Source: Aureimonas sp. Leaf427
GTDB lineage: Bacteria > Pseudomonadota > Alphaproteobacteria > Rhizobiales > Rhizobiaceae
DNA: 64,000 nt
Reading direction: 5' to 3'
Assembly (NCBI RefSeq): GCF_001425485.1
Contig: NZ_LMQW01000002.1
Span: 62,506-126,505 of the forward strand
The notes under the pieces were generated by a model. It made no database searches, was not told the origin of the DNA, and saw only the letters and a program-made list of their open reading frames with translations. The translations under genes were made by a program, and so were the position numbers. Numbering within the stretch: position 1 is the first letter of the stretch; each line of letters begins with the position of its first letter. Below are positions 43,514 to 51,769 of the stretch, in pieces.

Positions 43514-44316
43514 CAACCGCTCCCTCCGCCGTCTCCATCCGCAACCTGTCCAAGACCTTCGGCAAGACGGAGGTCCTGCACGGCATTTCGCTGGAGATCC
43601 CGCGCGGCCGCACGACGTCGCTGATCGGCCCCTCCGGCTCCGGCAAGTCCACGCTCCTGCGCTGCATCGCCTTTCTGGAAGAGGCGACGACGGGCACGAT
43701 TCTCGTCAACGGCCAGCCGCTCGGCTTCGAGGAGCAGCCGGACGGCAGGCGCGTGCGCCTCCCCGCCCAGCGCATCCGGCAGGTCCGCTCGGGGATCGGC
43801 ATGGTGTTCCAGCAGTTCAACCTCTGGCCCCACATGACCGCGCTCGGCAACGTCACCGAGGCGCTCGTCACCGTGCGGCGCCTGTCCCGCGCGGAGGCGG
43901 AGGAGCGCGGCATGGCGCAGCTTCGCCATGTCGGGCTGGCCGAGCGCTCGCACCACTACCCGTCCGAGCTCTCCGGCGGCCAGCAGCAGCGCGTGGCGAT
44001 CGCGCGGGCCCTCGCGCTGGAGCCCGAGCTTCTCCTCTTCGACGAGCCGACGGCCTCGCTCGACCCCGAGCTGACCGGCGAGGTGCTGAACGTCATGCGC
44101 GATCTCGGCGCGGAAGGGATGACCATGGTCGTCGTCACGCACGAGATCGGCTTCGCCGCGACGGTGGGCCACCGCATCGCCTTTCTCGACCACGGCCGCA
44201 TCCTCCTCGACGGAACGCCCCAGGAGGTCTTCGACGGCCCGCGCCATCCCCGCCTCACGCAGTTCCTCGAAACCTATCTCGACCGCGGCGCGGCCATGCT
44301 GGTGAAGCCCTCATGA
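43510..44316 (+). CDS. Polar amino-acid ABC importer, ATP-binding protein
   Basis: The product is 268 residues. Walker A GPSGSGKST, FQQFNLWPHMTALGNV (the HisP/GlnQ block), LSGGQQQRVAIARALALEP, Walker B LLLFDEPTASLDPEL, and VVVTHEIGFAATVGHRIAFLDHGRILLDG are all present. It energises uptake of a polar amino acid. It overlaps permease 2 by 4 bp, and its stop overlaps a 14-codon ORF that leads into the GntR gene. Confidence 0.92.
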   Translation: MTTAPSAVSIRNLSKTFGKTEVLHGISLEIPRGRTTSLIGPSGSGKSTLLRCIAFLEEATTGTILVNGQPLGFEEQPDGRRVRLPAQRIRQVRSGIGMVFQQFNLWPHMTALGNVTEALVTVRRLSRAEAEERGMAQLRHVGLAERSHHYPSELSGGQQQRVAIARALALEPELLLFDEPTASLDPELTGEVLNVMRDLGAEGMTMVVVTHEIGFAATVGHRIAFLDHGRILLDGTPQEVFDGPRHPRLTQFLETYLDRGAAMLVKPS

Positions 44317-44349
44317 TCCGGGTGGACGTGATCCCGGCGGACCGGTCGC

Positions 44350-45150
44350 TTGCATAGGCTCGGCGACGACGAGCTTCCCTGGGCGCCGGGCATCGCCGAG
44401 CCCCGCGCCCGCTCGGGCACGACGCGCCATGCCCGGATCGTCGGCGACATCCGCGCGCGGATCGTGGAGGGACGCTGGCCGTCCGGCTTCAAGCTGCCGG
44501 TGGAGACCGAGCTGGCCGAGAGCTACGGCGTGTCGCGCATGACCATGAACAAGGCGCTCGCGCAGCTCGCCCGGGAGGGCTTCCTGATCCGGCGCAAGAA
44601 GATCGGCACGCAGGTCGCCCAGCCGCGCGCGCAGTCGGTGGTCATGGCCATCGCCGACATCGGCGACGAGGTGCGCGCGTCGGGCCGCCAGCACCGGTTC
44701 GCCCTGCGCGAGCACGTCTCCCGCCCCGCCTCGGGCGAGGATGTCGGCCTTCTCGGCGAGGTCGTGGAGGGCGCGCCGATCGTCCGGCTGGAAGGGCTGC
44801 ATCTGGCGGACGGCGCCCCGTTCTGCCTGGAGCGGCGCCTCATCAATCCCGCCGTCGCGGCCGAGGCGGCCAGCCAGGACTTCACCGATCTGGCGCCCGG
44901 CGCCTGGCTCTTCAAGACCGTTCCCTGGAGCGTCGCCAGCCACCGCGTGCGGGCGGTCAACGCGACGGTCGGCGAGGCGCGCATCCTGGACGTGGCGGTC
45001 AGCGAGGCGTGCCTGGAAATCGTGCGGTGCACCCATGTCTCGAACGACTGGGTCACCTGGGTCCGGCTGCTCTATCCCGGCAGCGGCCACCAGCTCGTGG
45101 CGCGGTTCGGTCCGCAGTCCGACGAGACCGCGTCGGACGAGCGCGCCTAA
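44350..45150 (+). CDS. GntR-family regulator, HutC/UTRA type (probable TTG start)
   Basis: The only start in this frame before the DNA-binding domain is TTG 44350, giving 266 residues. The winged helix is HARIVGDIRARIVEGRWPSGFKLPVETELAESYGVSRMTMNKALAQLAREG (about 27-77), followed by a UTRA ligand domain (VVEGAPIVRLEGLHLADGAPFCLERRLINP). The C-terminal W-V-R-L-L-Y-P-G-S block is the usual UTRA end. It follows the importer ATPase and precedes the FAD dehydrogenase, and is the best candidate to bind the ATGTCTATRCAT-type sites at 41217 and 51512. A frame error in the 44313-44357 stretch is possible. Confidence 0.85.
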   Translation: MHRLGDDELPWAPGIAEPRARSGTTRHARIVGDIRARIVEGRWPSGFKLPVETELAESYGVSRMTMNKALAQLAREGFLIRRKKIGTQVAQPRAQSVVMAIADIGDEVRASGRQHRFALREHVSRPASGEDVGLLGEVVEGAPIVRLEGLHLADGAPFCLERRLINPAVAAEAASQDFTDLAPGAWLFKTVPWSVASHRVRAVNATVGEARILDVAVSEACLEIVRCTHVSNDWVTWVRLLYPGSGHQLVARFGPQSDETASDERA

Positions 45151-45231
45151 GGGGGCCGCCCCGCGAAACCCTGCGGGCGCATGCGCGACGCCGTGCCGCC
45201 CGAGGTCATAGAGACGAGAAGGACGACAGGC

Positions 45232-46605
45232 ATGGGCCTCGACATCTCCGCGGGCTGGGCCGAACTCGACGCCCTGTTTCCCGGCCGCATCGAGCGCGGG
45301 CAGGCGCTGCGCGAGCAGCACGGCCTCGGCGACAGCTGGCATCCCGCCATGCCGCCCGAGGCGGTGTTCATGGCGCGGACGACCGAGGAGGTCGCGTCCG
45401 TCATGGCGGTCTGCCATCGCCACGCCCTGCCGGTCGTGCCCTTCGGCGCGGGGTCCAGCATCGAGGGCCAGGTGCAGGCGGTGCGGGGCGGGCTGTCGCT
45501 CGATCTCTCCGGGATGACCCGCATCCTGCGCATCGGCCAGGGCGACATGGACTGCACGGTGGAAGCGGGCGTCACGCGGCAGGCGCTGAACGAGGAGCTG
45601 CGCGCCACCGGCCTCTTCTTCCCGATCGACGTCGGCACCCATGCCACGCTCGGCGGGCTCGCCTCCAACAACGCGTCCGGCACGATCACCGTGCGCTACG
45701 GCACGATGCGCAACCTCGTCATGGGGCTGACGGTGGTTCTGGCGGACGGCCGCATCGTGAAAACGGGCGGGCGGGCGCGAAAGTCCTCCTCGGGATACGA
45801 CCTGACGCGGCTCCTGATCGGCGCGGAGGGAACGCTCGGCATCATCACGGAGCTGACCCTGCGCCTCCACGGCGTGCCCGAGCGCTCCATCGGCGGGCTC
45901 TACGGCTTCGAGACGATCGAGGCGGCCACGCAGACGGTGGTGGAGGCGATGCAGTGCGGCCTCGGCCTCAACCGGATCGAGCTTCTCGACGCGCTGCAGG
46001 TCCGCGCGATCAACCTCTACAACCGGACCGACCTGCCGGAACGGCCGAGCCTCATGGTCGACATGGCGGGAACCGAGCTGCAGGTTGCGGCCGACATGGA
46101 CCTCTTCGGCGACCTCGCCACCGGCCACGGCGCCACGATCCGCCTCGCCGAGACGCCGGAGGCCTACAACGCGCTCTGGAAGCTTCGGCACAGCGCGCTC
46201 TACGCGGCCCGCGCCCTGAAGCCGGGCTGCAGCAGCCTCTCGACCGACGTCTGCGTGCCCGTCACGAACCTGCCCGCCGTCATCCGCGCGATCAAGGACC
46301 GGATCGAGGCCGCCGGCGTCGTGGCGCCGCTGCACGGGCATGTCGGCGACGGCAACTTCCACCTCGTCATGCTCTTCGATCCCGCCGAGCCCGGTGAGCT
46401 CGAGACGATCCGCGCCCTCCATGCCGAGCTGATCGAGATGGCGATCGCCTTCGACGGCACGATCACCGGCGAGCACGGCGTCGGGCTCGGCAAGAAGCCC
46501 TACATGGAGGCCGAGCATGGCGGGGCGCTGGACGTGATGCGGGAGATCAAGCGGGCGCTGGACCCGAAGAACATCCTCAATCCCGGCAAGATCTTCGATC
46601 TCTGA
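45232..46605 (+). CDS. FAD-linked 2-hydroxyacid dehydrogenase (GlcD / D-lactate dehydrogenase-like)
   Basis: The start ATG 45232 (MGLDISAGW) follows AAGGACGACAGG; an ATG at 45181 in frame lacks a site. The 457-residue product has the FAD PCMH domain (PVVPFGAGSSIEGQVQAVRGGLSLDLS, GVTRQALNEEL, GLASNNASGTITVRYGTMRNLV, GAEGTLGIITELTLRL) and the C-terminal cap with HGHVGDGNFHL and the end TGEHGVGLGKKPYM. It oxidises a D-2-hydroxyacid such as D-lactate, glycolate or an aromatic hydroxyacid. Position after the amino-acid importer suggests use of the imported compound or of its deaminated product. Confidence 0.9.
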   Translation: MGLDISAGWAELDALFPGRIERGQALREQHGLGDSWHPAMPPEAVFMARTTEEVASVMAVCHRHALPVVPFGAGSSIEGQVQAVRGGLSLDLSGMTRILRIGQGDMDCTVEAGVTRQALNEELRATGLFFPIDVGTHATLGGLASNNASGTITVRYGTMRNLVMGLTVVLADGRIVKTGGRARKSSSGYDLTRLLIGAEGTLGIITELTLRLHGVPERSIGGLYGFETIEAATQTVVEAMQCGLGLNRIELLDALQVRAINLYNRTDLPERPSLMVDMAGTELQVAADMDLFGDLATGHGATIRLAETPEAYNALWKLRHSALYAARALKPGCSSLSTDVCVPVTNLPAVIRAIKDRIEAAGVVAPLHGHVGDGNFHLVMLFDPAEPGELETIRALHAELIEMAIAFDGTITGEHGVGLGKKPYMEAEHGGALDVMREIKRALDPKNILNPGKIFDL

Positions 46606-46642
46606 TACCGAGAGACATTGGAAATGACTCTTGGTATTCCGC

Positions 46643-46685
46643 TTGCGAATGTCTCAAGCCTCGGACGAAATTGAGACATTCGCAA
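46643..46685. terminator. Perfect 15-bp inverted repeat between convergent genes
   Basis: TTGCGAATGTCTCAA (46643-46657) and TTGAGACATTCGCAA (46671-46685) are exact reverse complements around a 13-base loop. The site lies between the converging FAD dehydrogenase and flavin reductase genes, so a bidirectional terminator is likely. The arms are unusually AT-rich for this genome and no clear T-run follows, so a protein-binding site is the alternative. Confidence 0.5.
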
Positions 46686-46755
46686 TGTCTTCAACGGCCG
46701 GATGCGTCGGCATCTTCGGCCGTTGGTATGAAGCCGCCCGGCGCCCGAGGGCCGG

Positions 46756-47295
46756 TCAGCCGGCGAGGGCCTCGAAGCGGCCGTAGCTGCCGTCGCAGTA
46801 GAGAAGCGGATCGGCCGCCTCGGCCCCGGACACGCCGGCGATCCGGGCGATCAGAACGGAATGGGTGCCGTAGGCCATGCGGGCGTCGATGACGCAGAAG
46901 AGCCTCGCCTGCGCCTCCTCCAGCCAGGGCAGGCCGTCGATCGCCTCGCCCGGCGCGTCCAGCCGGTGCCAGCCGCCATGCGACAGGCGCGCATGGGCGG
47001 GCGCGCCGGCGATCGTCGTCGCCAGTTCGTGGGCCTCCCGGCCGAGGATCTGCAGCGAGAAGGCGCCCCGCTCGCCCAGGACGTCGTGCGAGGAGGCGGA
47101 GCGGTTGACGCAGACGAGAAGCGAGGGCGGGTCCATCGAGACGGAGTTGACGGCGGTGGCGACCATCGCATGGCGCTCGCCTTCGTGTTCCGTCGCGATC
47201 AGCGTCACCGTCGAGCCGATGCCCCGCCAGAGCTGGCGGAAGGTCTCGGCGTCGCCCGGCCGAAGAACCGGGCGGGGCAGGGCGTCTCCACTCAT
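46756..47295 (-). CDS. Flavin reductase (FMN/FAD:NAD(P)H oxidoreductase component)
   Basis: The product is 179 residues from ATG 47295 behind GAAGGACC. It has the flavin-reductase-like split barrel: FRQLWRGIGSTVTLIATEHEGERHAMVATAVNSVSMDPPSLLVCVNRSAS, then LGERGAFSLQIL and CDGSYGRF. It supplies reduced FMN to a partner monooxygenase. It lies 47 bp downstream of the LLM monooxygenase on the same strand, a standard two-component pair. Confidence 0.9.
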   Translation of the reverse strand: MSGDALPRPVLRPGDAETFRQLWRGIGSTVTLIATEHEGERHAMVATAVNSVSMDPPSLLVCVNRSASSHDVLGERGAFSLQILGREAHELATTIAGAPAHARLSHGGWHRLDAPGEAIDGLPWLEEAQARLFCVIDARMAYGTHSVLIARIAGVSGAEAADPLLYCDGSYGRFEALAG

Positions 47296-47342
47296 CGTCC
47301 GAGGTCCTTCTCTGCGGGAATCGGCGGGTTCGACGGCCCGGC

Positions 47343-48695
47343 TCAAGCGGTCCGCCGCGCGACCGTGTAGCGGTTCGGCGGGGTGGAGATGCCGAGATTG
47401 GCGCGCAGCGTCGTGCCCTCGTATTCCTCGCGGAACAGGCCGCGACGGGTGAGCTCGGGCACGACGAGGCGGGTGAAGTCTTCCAGGCTCGAAGGAAGCG
47501 TCGGGCACATGAGGATGAAGCCGTCGGCCGCGCGGGTCTCGAACCATTCCTGCATGAAGTCGGCGATCTCGGCCGGCGTGCCGGTCAGGCCGTTGCCGGT
47601 GTGCTGGCGGGCGTAATGGGTGATCAGCTCGCGCATCGTGTGCCCCTGCGTGACGAAGGCCTTCAGCTCGTCGAACATGGCCTTGGAGCCCTTGGCCTTT
47701 TCGGGCATGCGCTCCATCGGGAAGGGCGCGTCGAGATCGACGCCGCGAAGGTCCGCCTCCAGGAACTCCTGCAGCATGAGAAGCCCGACATCGGGATGCA
47801 TGAGGTCGACGAGCCGGCTCGCCTTGGCCTCGGCCTCCGCGCGCGTATCGCCGACATTGATGACGATGCCGGGCATGATCTTGAGGTCGTCGACGCTCCG
47901 CCCGTATTTCGCCATCCGCCCCTTCACGTTGGCGTAGAAGGCGCGGTTCTTCTCCACGTTCGAAGCGAGCGAGAAGACCATTTCGGCGGTGCGGGCGGCC
48001 AGCTCCATGCCCTGTTCCGAGCCGCCGGCCTGCGCGATCACCGGGCGCCCCTGCGGCGTGCGGGCGATGTTCAGCGGCCCGCGCACCTGGAAATGCTTGC
48101 CCTTGTGGTCGAGCGTGTGGAGCTTGTCCTTGTCGTAGTAGAGGCCGCTCTCGCGGTCGAGCAGCAGCGCGTCGTCCTCGAAACTGTCCCAAAGGCCGAA
48201 GACCGTGTCGATGAACTCCTCGCCGCGCTCGTAGCGCTCGGCATGGGGGGCGAGGCCTTCGCGATTGTAGTTGTAGCCGGTCTCGTCGTGGTCTGACGTC
48301 ACGACGTTCCAGCACATCCGCCCGCCCGACATATGGTCCGCCGAGGCGTAGAGCCGGGCGATGTTGTAGGGCTCGTAATAGCTGGTCGAGGCGGTCGCCA
48401 CGAAGCCGATCCGGCTCGTGTGCTGGGAGAGCGCCGTGATGGCCGTGATCGGCTCGAAGCGGTTCATCTTGGTCGGGTTGCGGCAGAGGGCGGCGGGGTC
48501 GCCGATCGCCGAGGCCGGGCTGTCGGCGAAGAACATGAAGTCGAGCTTGGCCGCCTCGGAGATCTTCGCGCAGTCGATGAGATGTCGAAGATCGTTGGCG
48601 CCGCGCACGTCGCTGCCCGGATGCAGCCAGGCCGCCGGATGGAAGCCGAACGTATAGACGAAGGTGCCGAGCTTGAGCTTGTCCGTTCGGGTCAT
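47343..48695 (-). CDS. FMNH2-dependent monooxygenase, NtaA/SnaA/DszA family
   Basis: The product is 450 residues, matching the NtaA/SnaA/DszA/SoxA group. Hallmarks include FHPAAWLHP, ISEAAKLDFMFFADS, FEPITAITALSQHTSRIGFVATASTSYYEPYNIAR, NVVTSDHDETGYNYNREG and PVIAQAGGSEQGMELAARTAEMVFS. Such enzymes use FMNH2 and oxygen to attack amines, thioethers or chelators such as NTA. The reductase follows in the operon and a LysR gene is divergent. Substrate unknown. Confidence 0.9.
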   Translation of the reverse strand: MTRTDKLKLGTFVYTFGFHPAAWLHPGSDVRGANDLRHLIDCAKISEAAKLDFMFFADSPASAIGDPAALCRNPTKMNRFEPITAITALSQHTSRIGFVATASTSYYEPYNIARLYASADHMSGGRMCWNVVTSDHDETGYNYNREGLAPHAERYERGEEFIDTVFGLWDSFEDDALLLDRESGLYYDKDKLHTLDHKGKHFQVRGPLNIARTPQGRPVIAQAGGSEQGMELAARTAEMVFSLASNVEKNRAFYANVKGRMAKYGRSVDDLKIMPGIVINVGDTRAEAEAKASRLVDLMHPDVGLLMLQEFLEADLRGVDLDAPFPMERMPEKAKGSKAMFDELKAFVTQGHTMRELITHYARQHTGNGLTGTPAEIADFMQEWFETRAADGFILMCPTLPSSLEDFTRLVVPELTRRGLFREEYEGTTLRANLGISTPPNRYTVARRTA

Positions 48696-48767
48696 GCGGG
48701 GGTCCTGCAGCGGGAGGCGGGGCGGTGCGACGGGCTCAGTATGGCCCGGCCGGGGCTTGCAGGAAGC

Positions 48768-48801
48768 GCAGTTTTTCTGTCCTATCCTGCAGAAAATCTG
48801 C
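48768..48801. promoter_or_regulatory. Two GCAG-N5-CTG repeats before the LysR gene
   Basis: GCAGTTTTTCTG (48768-48779) and GCAGAAAATCTGC (48789-48801) share the pattern GCAG, five W bases, CTG, with start points 21 bp apart. They lie in the 119-bp divergent region between the monooxygenase and LysR genes. Two turns apart on one helical face fits a LysR recall/activation pair of sites. Confidence 0.45.
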
Positions 48802-48814
48802 CTCTTTCTCCTCG

Positions 48815-49732
48815 ATGCCGGCCATGCCCCGACTGCCGCCCCTCAAAGCCCTCCAGGCCTTCGACGCGCTGGCGCGCACCGGCAGCGTCGGCCTTGCCGC
48901 GCGCGATCTCGGCGTGACGCCGGGGGCGGTCGGGCAGCAGCTGCGCAAGCTCGAGGAGGCGCTGGGCGTCGCGCTCGTGGAGCACGACGGACGGGGCCTC
49001 GGCCTGACGCCGCTCGGCCGGACCTATCACGCCAAGATCCGCGAGGGTTTCGCCGCCTTCGCCGAGGCCGGCACGCTTCTGCGCGCCGCCGCCGCCGACG
49101 TGATCGTCGTCTCCTGCCTGACGACGGTGCTCGGCAAGTGGATCGGCCGCCGGATGCGCGACTGGACGGATCTCGGCTCCCATGCCCGCATCGCGCTGAT
49201 CGGCAGCGACGAGGAGCCGGACCTCGCGCGCGGGGAGGCGGACCTTCGCATCTATTACGGCGACCGGGCCCATCCGCCCCACCGCGCCGAGCTCTTCACC
49301 GATCAGGTCGTGCCGGCCTGCGCGCCCCAGCTGATCGAAGGGCGGAGCCTCTCCGCGCCGGACGACATCCTGCGCTTTCCGCTGCTCCACATCGCCTGGA
49401 ACCCCCGCTTTGTCGAGGGGCCGGGCTGGGCGGACTGGGGGCGCCTGATCGGCCGCACCGTGCCGGAGCCGGACCTCACCTACAGCCAGTCCGGCGGGGC
49501 GATCGACGCCGCGATCGCCGGCCAGGGCTTCGTCCTCGCCCAGATGGCCTTCATCGGCCCGGAGCTGGAGGCCGGCCGCCTCGTCGTTCCCCACGACCTG
49601 CGCCTGCCGCTGCCGCTGCCCTATCAGCTCGCCTGGACGCCGGCATCGCTGGAAAAGCCGGGCGCGCGGGCCTTCCACCGCTGGCTGCTCGGGGAAGGCC
49701 GCGCGCAGGGCCTCGTCTCCCGCCCGCCGTGA
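48815..49732 (+). CDS. LysR-family regulator (GcvA-like)
   Basis: The start used is ATG 48815 (MPAMPRLPPLKAL), 305 residues; ATG 48824 is also possible. The helix-turn-helix is LKALQAFDALARTGSVGLAARDLGVTPGAVGQQLRKLEEALG. The effector domain begins ADVIVVSCLTTVLGKWIGRRM. It faces the LLM monooxygenase operon, its probable target, and converges with hutH, only 29 bp away. No terminator was seen there. Confidence 0.9.
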   Translation: MPAMPRLPPLKALQAFDALARTGSVGLAARDLGVTPGAVGQQLRKLEEALGVALVEHDGRGLGLTPLGRTYHAKIREGFAAFAEAGTLLRAAAADVIVVSCLTTVLGKWIGRRMRDWTDLGSHARIALIGSDEEPDLARGEADLRIYYGDRAHPPHRAELFTDQVVPACAPQLIEGRSLSAPDDILRFPLLHIAWNPRFVEGPGWADWGRLIGRTVPEPDLTYSQSGGAIDAAIAGQGFVLAQMAFIGPELEAGRLVVPHDLRLPLPLPYQLAWTPASLEKPGARAFHRWLLGEGRAQGLVSRPP

Positions 49733-49761
49733 CAGACAGGAATGCGCGGTGTTTGGATCAG

Positions 49762-51297
49762 TCAGGGATGAAGTTCGGGCAGAAGCCCCTTCGACACGCT
49801 CGCCTCGAGCGATCCGTCGGCCACGAGGGCTGCGGCGGCGCGCAGGTCGTCCGCCAGATAGCGGTCCTCCTCGAGAGAAGGCACGATGGCGCGGAGCGCG
49901 GCCAGCGCCTTGGCGAGGTCCGGGCTCGTCGCGAGCGGCCCGCGCAGCTCGATCCCCTGGCCGGCGGTCACGGCCTCGATGCCGACGATGCCGAAGAGGT
50001 TCTCGGTCATCGGCAGGAGACGCCGCGCGCCGTGGCAGGCCATGGAGACGTGGTCCTCCTGGTTGGCCGAGGTCGGCGTCGAATCGACCGAGGCGGGATG
50101 GGCCATCTGCTTGTTTTCGCTCATCAGGGCGGCGGACGTGACCTCGGCGATCATCAGGCCGGAGTTCAGCCCCGGCTTCCTGGCGAGGAAGGCGGGCAGG
50201 CCGAAGGAGAGCGTCGGATCGACGAGAAGCGCGATGCGGCGCTGGGCGATGGCGCCGATCTCGCAGATGGCGAGCGCGATCTGGTCGGCGGCGAAGGCCA
50301 CCGGCTCGGCGTGGAAATTGCCGCCGGAGACGACCGAGCCGTCCGAGAGGACGAGCGGATTGTCGGTGACGGCATTGGCCTCGATCGTCAGCGTCTGCGC
50401 GGCCTGGCGCAGGAGATCGAGGCAGGCCCCGTCCACCTGCGGCTGGCAGCGGATGCAATAGGGGTCCTGCACGCGCTCGTCGCCGTCGAGATGGCTCGCG
50501 CGGATCGCCGAGCCTTCGAGGAGCCCGCGCAGCGCGGCGCCCGCGTCGATCTGCCCGCGATGGCCGCGAAGCGTGTGGATCTCGGCATGGAAGGGCGCGG
50601 AGGAGCCCATGGCGGCGTCGGTGGACAGGGCGCCGGTGACGAGCGCGGCCTTGAGAGCGCGGTGGGCGCGCAAGAGGCCCGCCAGCGCCAGCGCGGTGGA
50701 GACCTGCGTGCCGTTGATCAGCGCGAGCCCCTCCTTGGCCGCGAGGACGACCGGCTCCAGCCCGGCACGCGAGAGGGCTTCGGCGCCGGGCATGCGCTCG
50801 CCGGCGAAGACCGCCTCGCCTGCGCCCATCATCACCGCGGCCATGTGCGCCAGCGGCGCCAGATCGCCCGATGCCCCGACCGAGCCCTTTTCGGGGATGA
50901 CCGGCGTGACGCCGGCTTCCAGCATCGCCTCGATCAGCCGCACGACCTCGATCCGCACGCCCGACGCGCCCCGGCCGAGCGAGACGAGCTTCAGCACCAT
51001 GACGAGCCGCACGACGTTTTCGGGCAGCGGCGCGCCGAAGCCGCAGCAATGCGACAGGATCAGATTGCGCTGGAGCGTGACGAGATCGGCGGGGTCGATC
51101 TTGATGGAGGCGAGTTTTCCGAAGCCCGTGTTGATGCCGTAGACCGGCGCCTCGCCGCCCGCGATGGCCGTGATCCGCTCCGCGCTCCGGCGGATCGCGG
51201 CGTCGAAGGAGCCGTCCAGACGCGCGGCCTCGCCGGTCCAGTAGATCCGTTCGATCGTCGCCAGCGTGACGGCGGCGGGATGGAGAATGACGGTCAT
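49762..51297 (-). CDS. hutH: Histidine ammonia-lyase
   Basis: The product is 511 residues, the usual HAL length, with AAGGAG just before the ATG. The MIO-forming ASG triad lies at 142-144 inside [18 protein letters not shown]-specific blocks are present: [24 protein letters not shown] and [15 protein letters not shown] near the C-terminus. It removes ammonia from L-histidine to give urocanate. No hutU, hutI or hutG is in the window, so the rest of the pathway must lie elsewhere. A HutC-type operator lies 103 bp upstream, and it is divergent from a peptide-type importer. Confidence 0.93.
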   Translation of the reverse strand: MTVILHPAAVTLATIERIYWTGEAARLDGSFDAAIRRSAERITAIAGGEAPVYGINTGFGKLASIKIDPADLVTLQRNLILSHCCGFGAPLPENVVRLVMVLKLVSLGRGASGVRIEVVRLIEAMLEAGVTPVIPEKGSVGASGDLAPLAHMAAVMMGAGEAVFAGERMPGAEALSRAGLEPVVLAAKEGLALINGTQVSTALALAGLLRAHRALKAALVTGALSTDAAMGSSAPFHAEIHTLRGHRGQIDAGAALRGLLEGSAIRASHLDGDERVQDPYCIRCQPQVDGACLDLLRQAAQTLTIEANAVTDNPLVLSDGSVVSGGNFHAEPVAFAADQIALAICEIGAIAQRRIALLVDPTLSFGLPAFLARKPGLNSGLMIAEVTSAALMSENKQMAHPASVDSTPTSANQEDHVSMACHGARRLLPMTENLFGIVGIEAVTAGQGIELRGPLATSPDLAKALAALRAIVPSLEEDRYLADDLRAAAALVADGSLEASVSKGLLPELHP

Positions 51298-51399
51298 GGG
51301 TTCGCTCCTTCTGGCGTCGAGGCGGGGGCTTGGAAACGGGAGAGCCTGCGGCGGCGCGTCGGCCAGCCGGGCGGCTGCGGCGAGGACCTAAAGCGGGAA

Positions 51400-51411
51400 A
51401 TGTATAGACCT
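51400..51411 (-). promoter_or_regulatory. HutC-type GntR operator upstream of hutH
   Basis: The sequence contains GTATAGAC (51402-51409), an exact match to the GTMTAKAC consensus of the HutC subfamily. Read on the minus strand it is GGTCTATACAT, with a -10-like TATACA for hutH. The remaining 51298-51769 region (472 bp) holds the two operators, a 9-bp dyad, both promoters and no gene. Confidence 0.65.
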
Positions 51412-51472
51412 GTCTTCAGCTGTCAGGCGGCTTCGTCACGGGCCACTACCTCTTGAAACAAGGGCACACTCC

Positions 51473-51496
51473 GCGATGTCGTCGATCCGACATCGC
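51473..51496. promoter_or_regulatory. 9-bp-arm inverted repeat between the two operators
   Basis: GCGATGTCG (51473-51481) and CGACATCGC (51488-51496) pair perfectly around TCGATC. It lies between the hutH and importer operators in the divergent region. It may be a site for a second regulator; as a hairpin it would fall at or before the importer transcript start. Confidence 0.45.
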
Positions 51497-51511
51497 ATGG
51501 ATCGACCGCTC

Positions 51512-51523
51512 ATGTCTATACAT
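51512..51523 (+). promoter_or_regulatory. HutC-type GntR operator upstream of the peptide-type importer
   Basis: ATGTCTATACAT contains GTCTATAC (51514-51521), an exact GTMTAKAC match. It is 11/12 identical to the site at 41217 that covers the amino-acid importer -10. The TATACA inside it could itself be the -10 of the importer operon, 250 bp before the first gene. Confidence 0.7.
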
Positions 51524-51769
51524 GAAAAGCACCAGATAAGCACAGACCTCGCAGCCGCGCGCCCCCGCGCCGACCATCGGGCTCGGCAGGTCGCGATGAC
51601 ACCGATGGGCAAGAGGGCGGCCACGCGCAAAGCCATTTCGGCTGGCGGGCATCCCGGAGCACGTTCGTGCTTCCAAATCCACGATTTGAGTAGACATTAT
51701 GGGCCGTCCCAGCAGGCCGGCGGCCGCGCGGACGACGCCGACCGCGTGACATCCGCAGGAGGATTTTCC

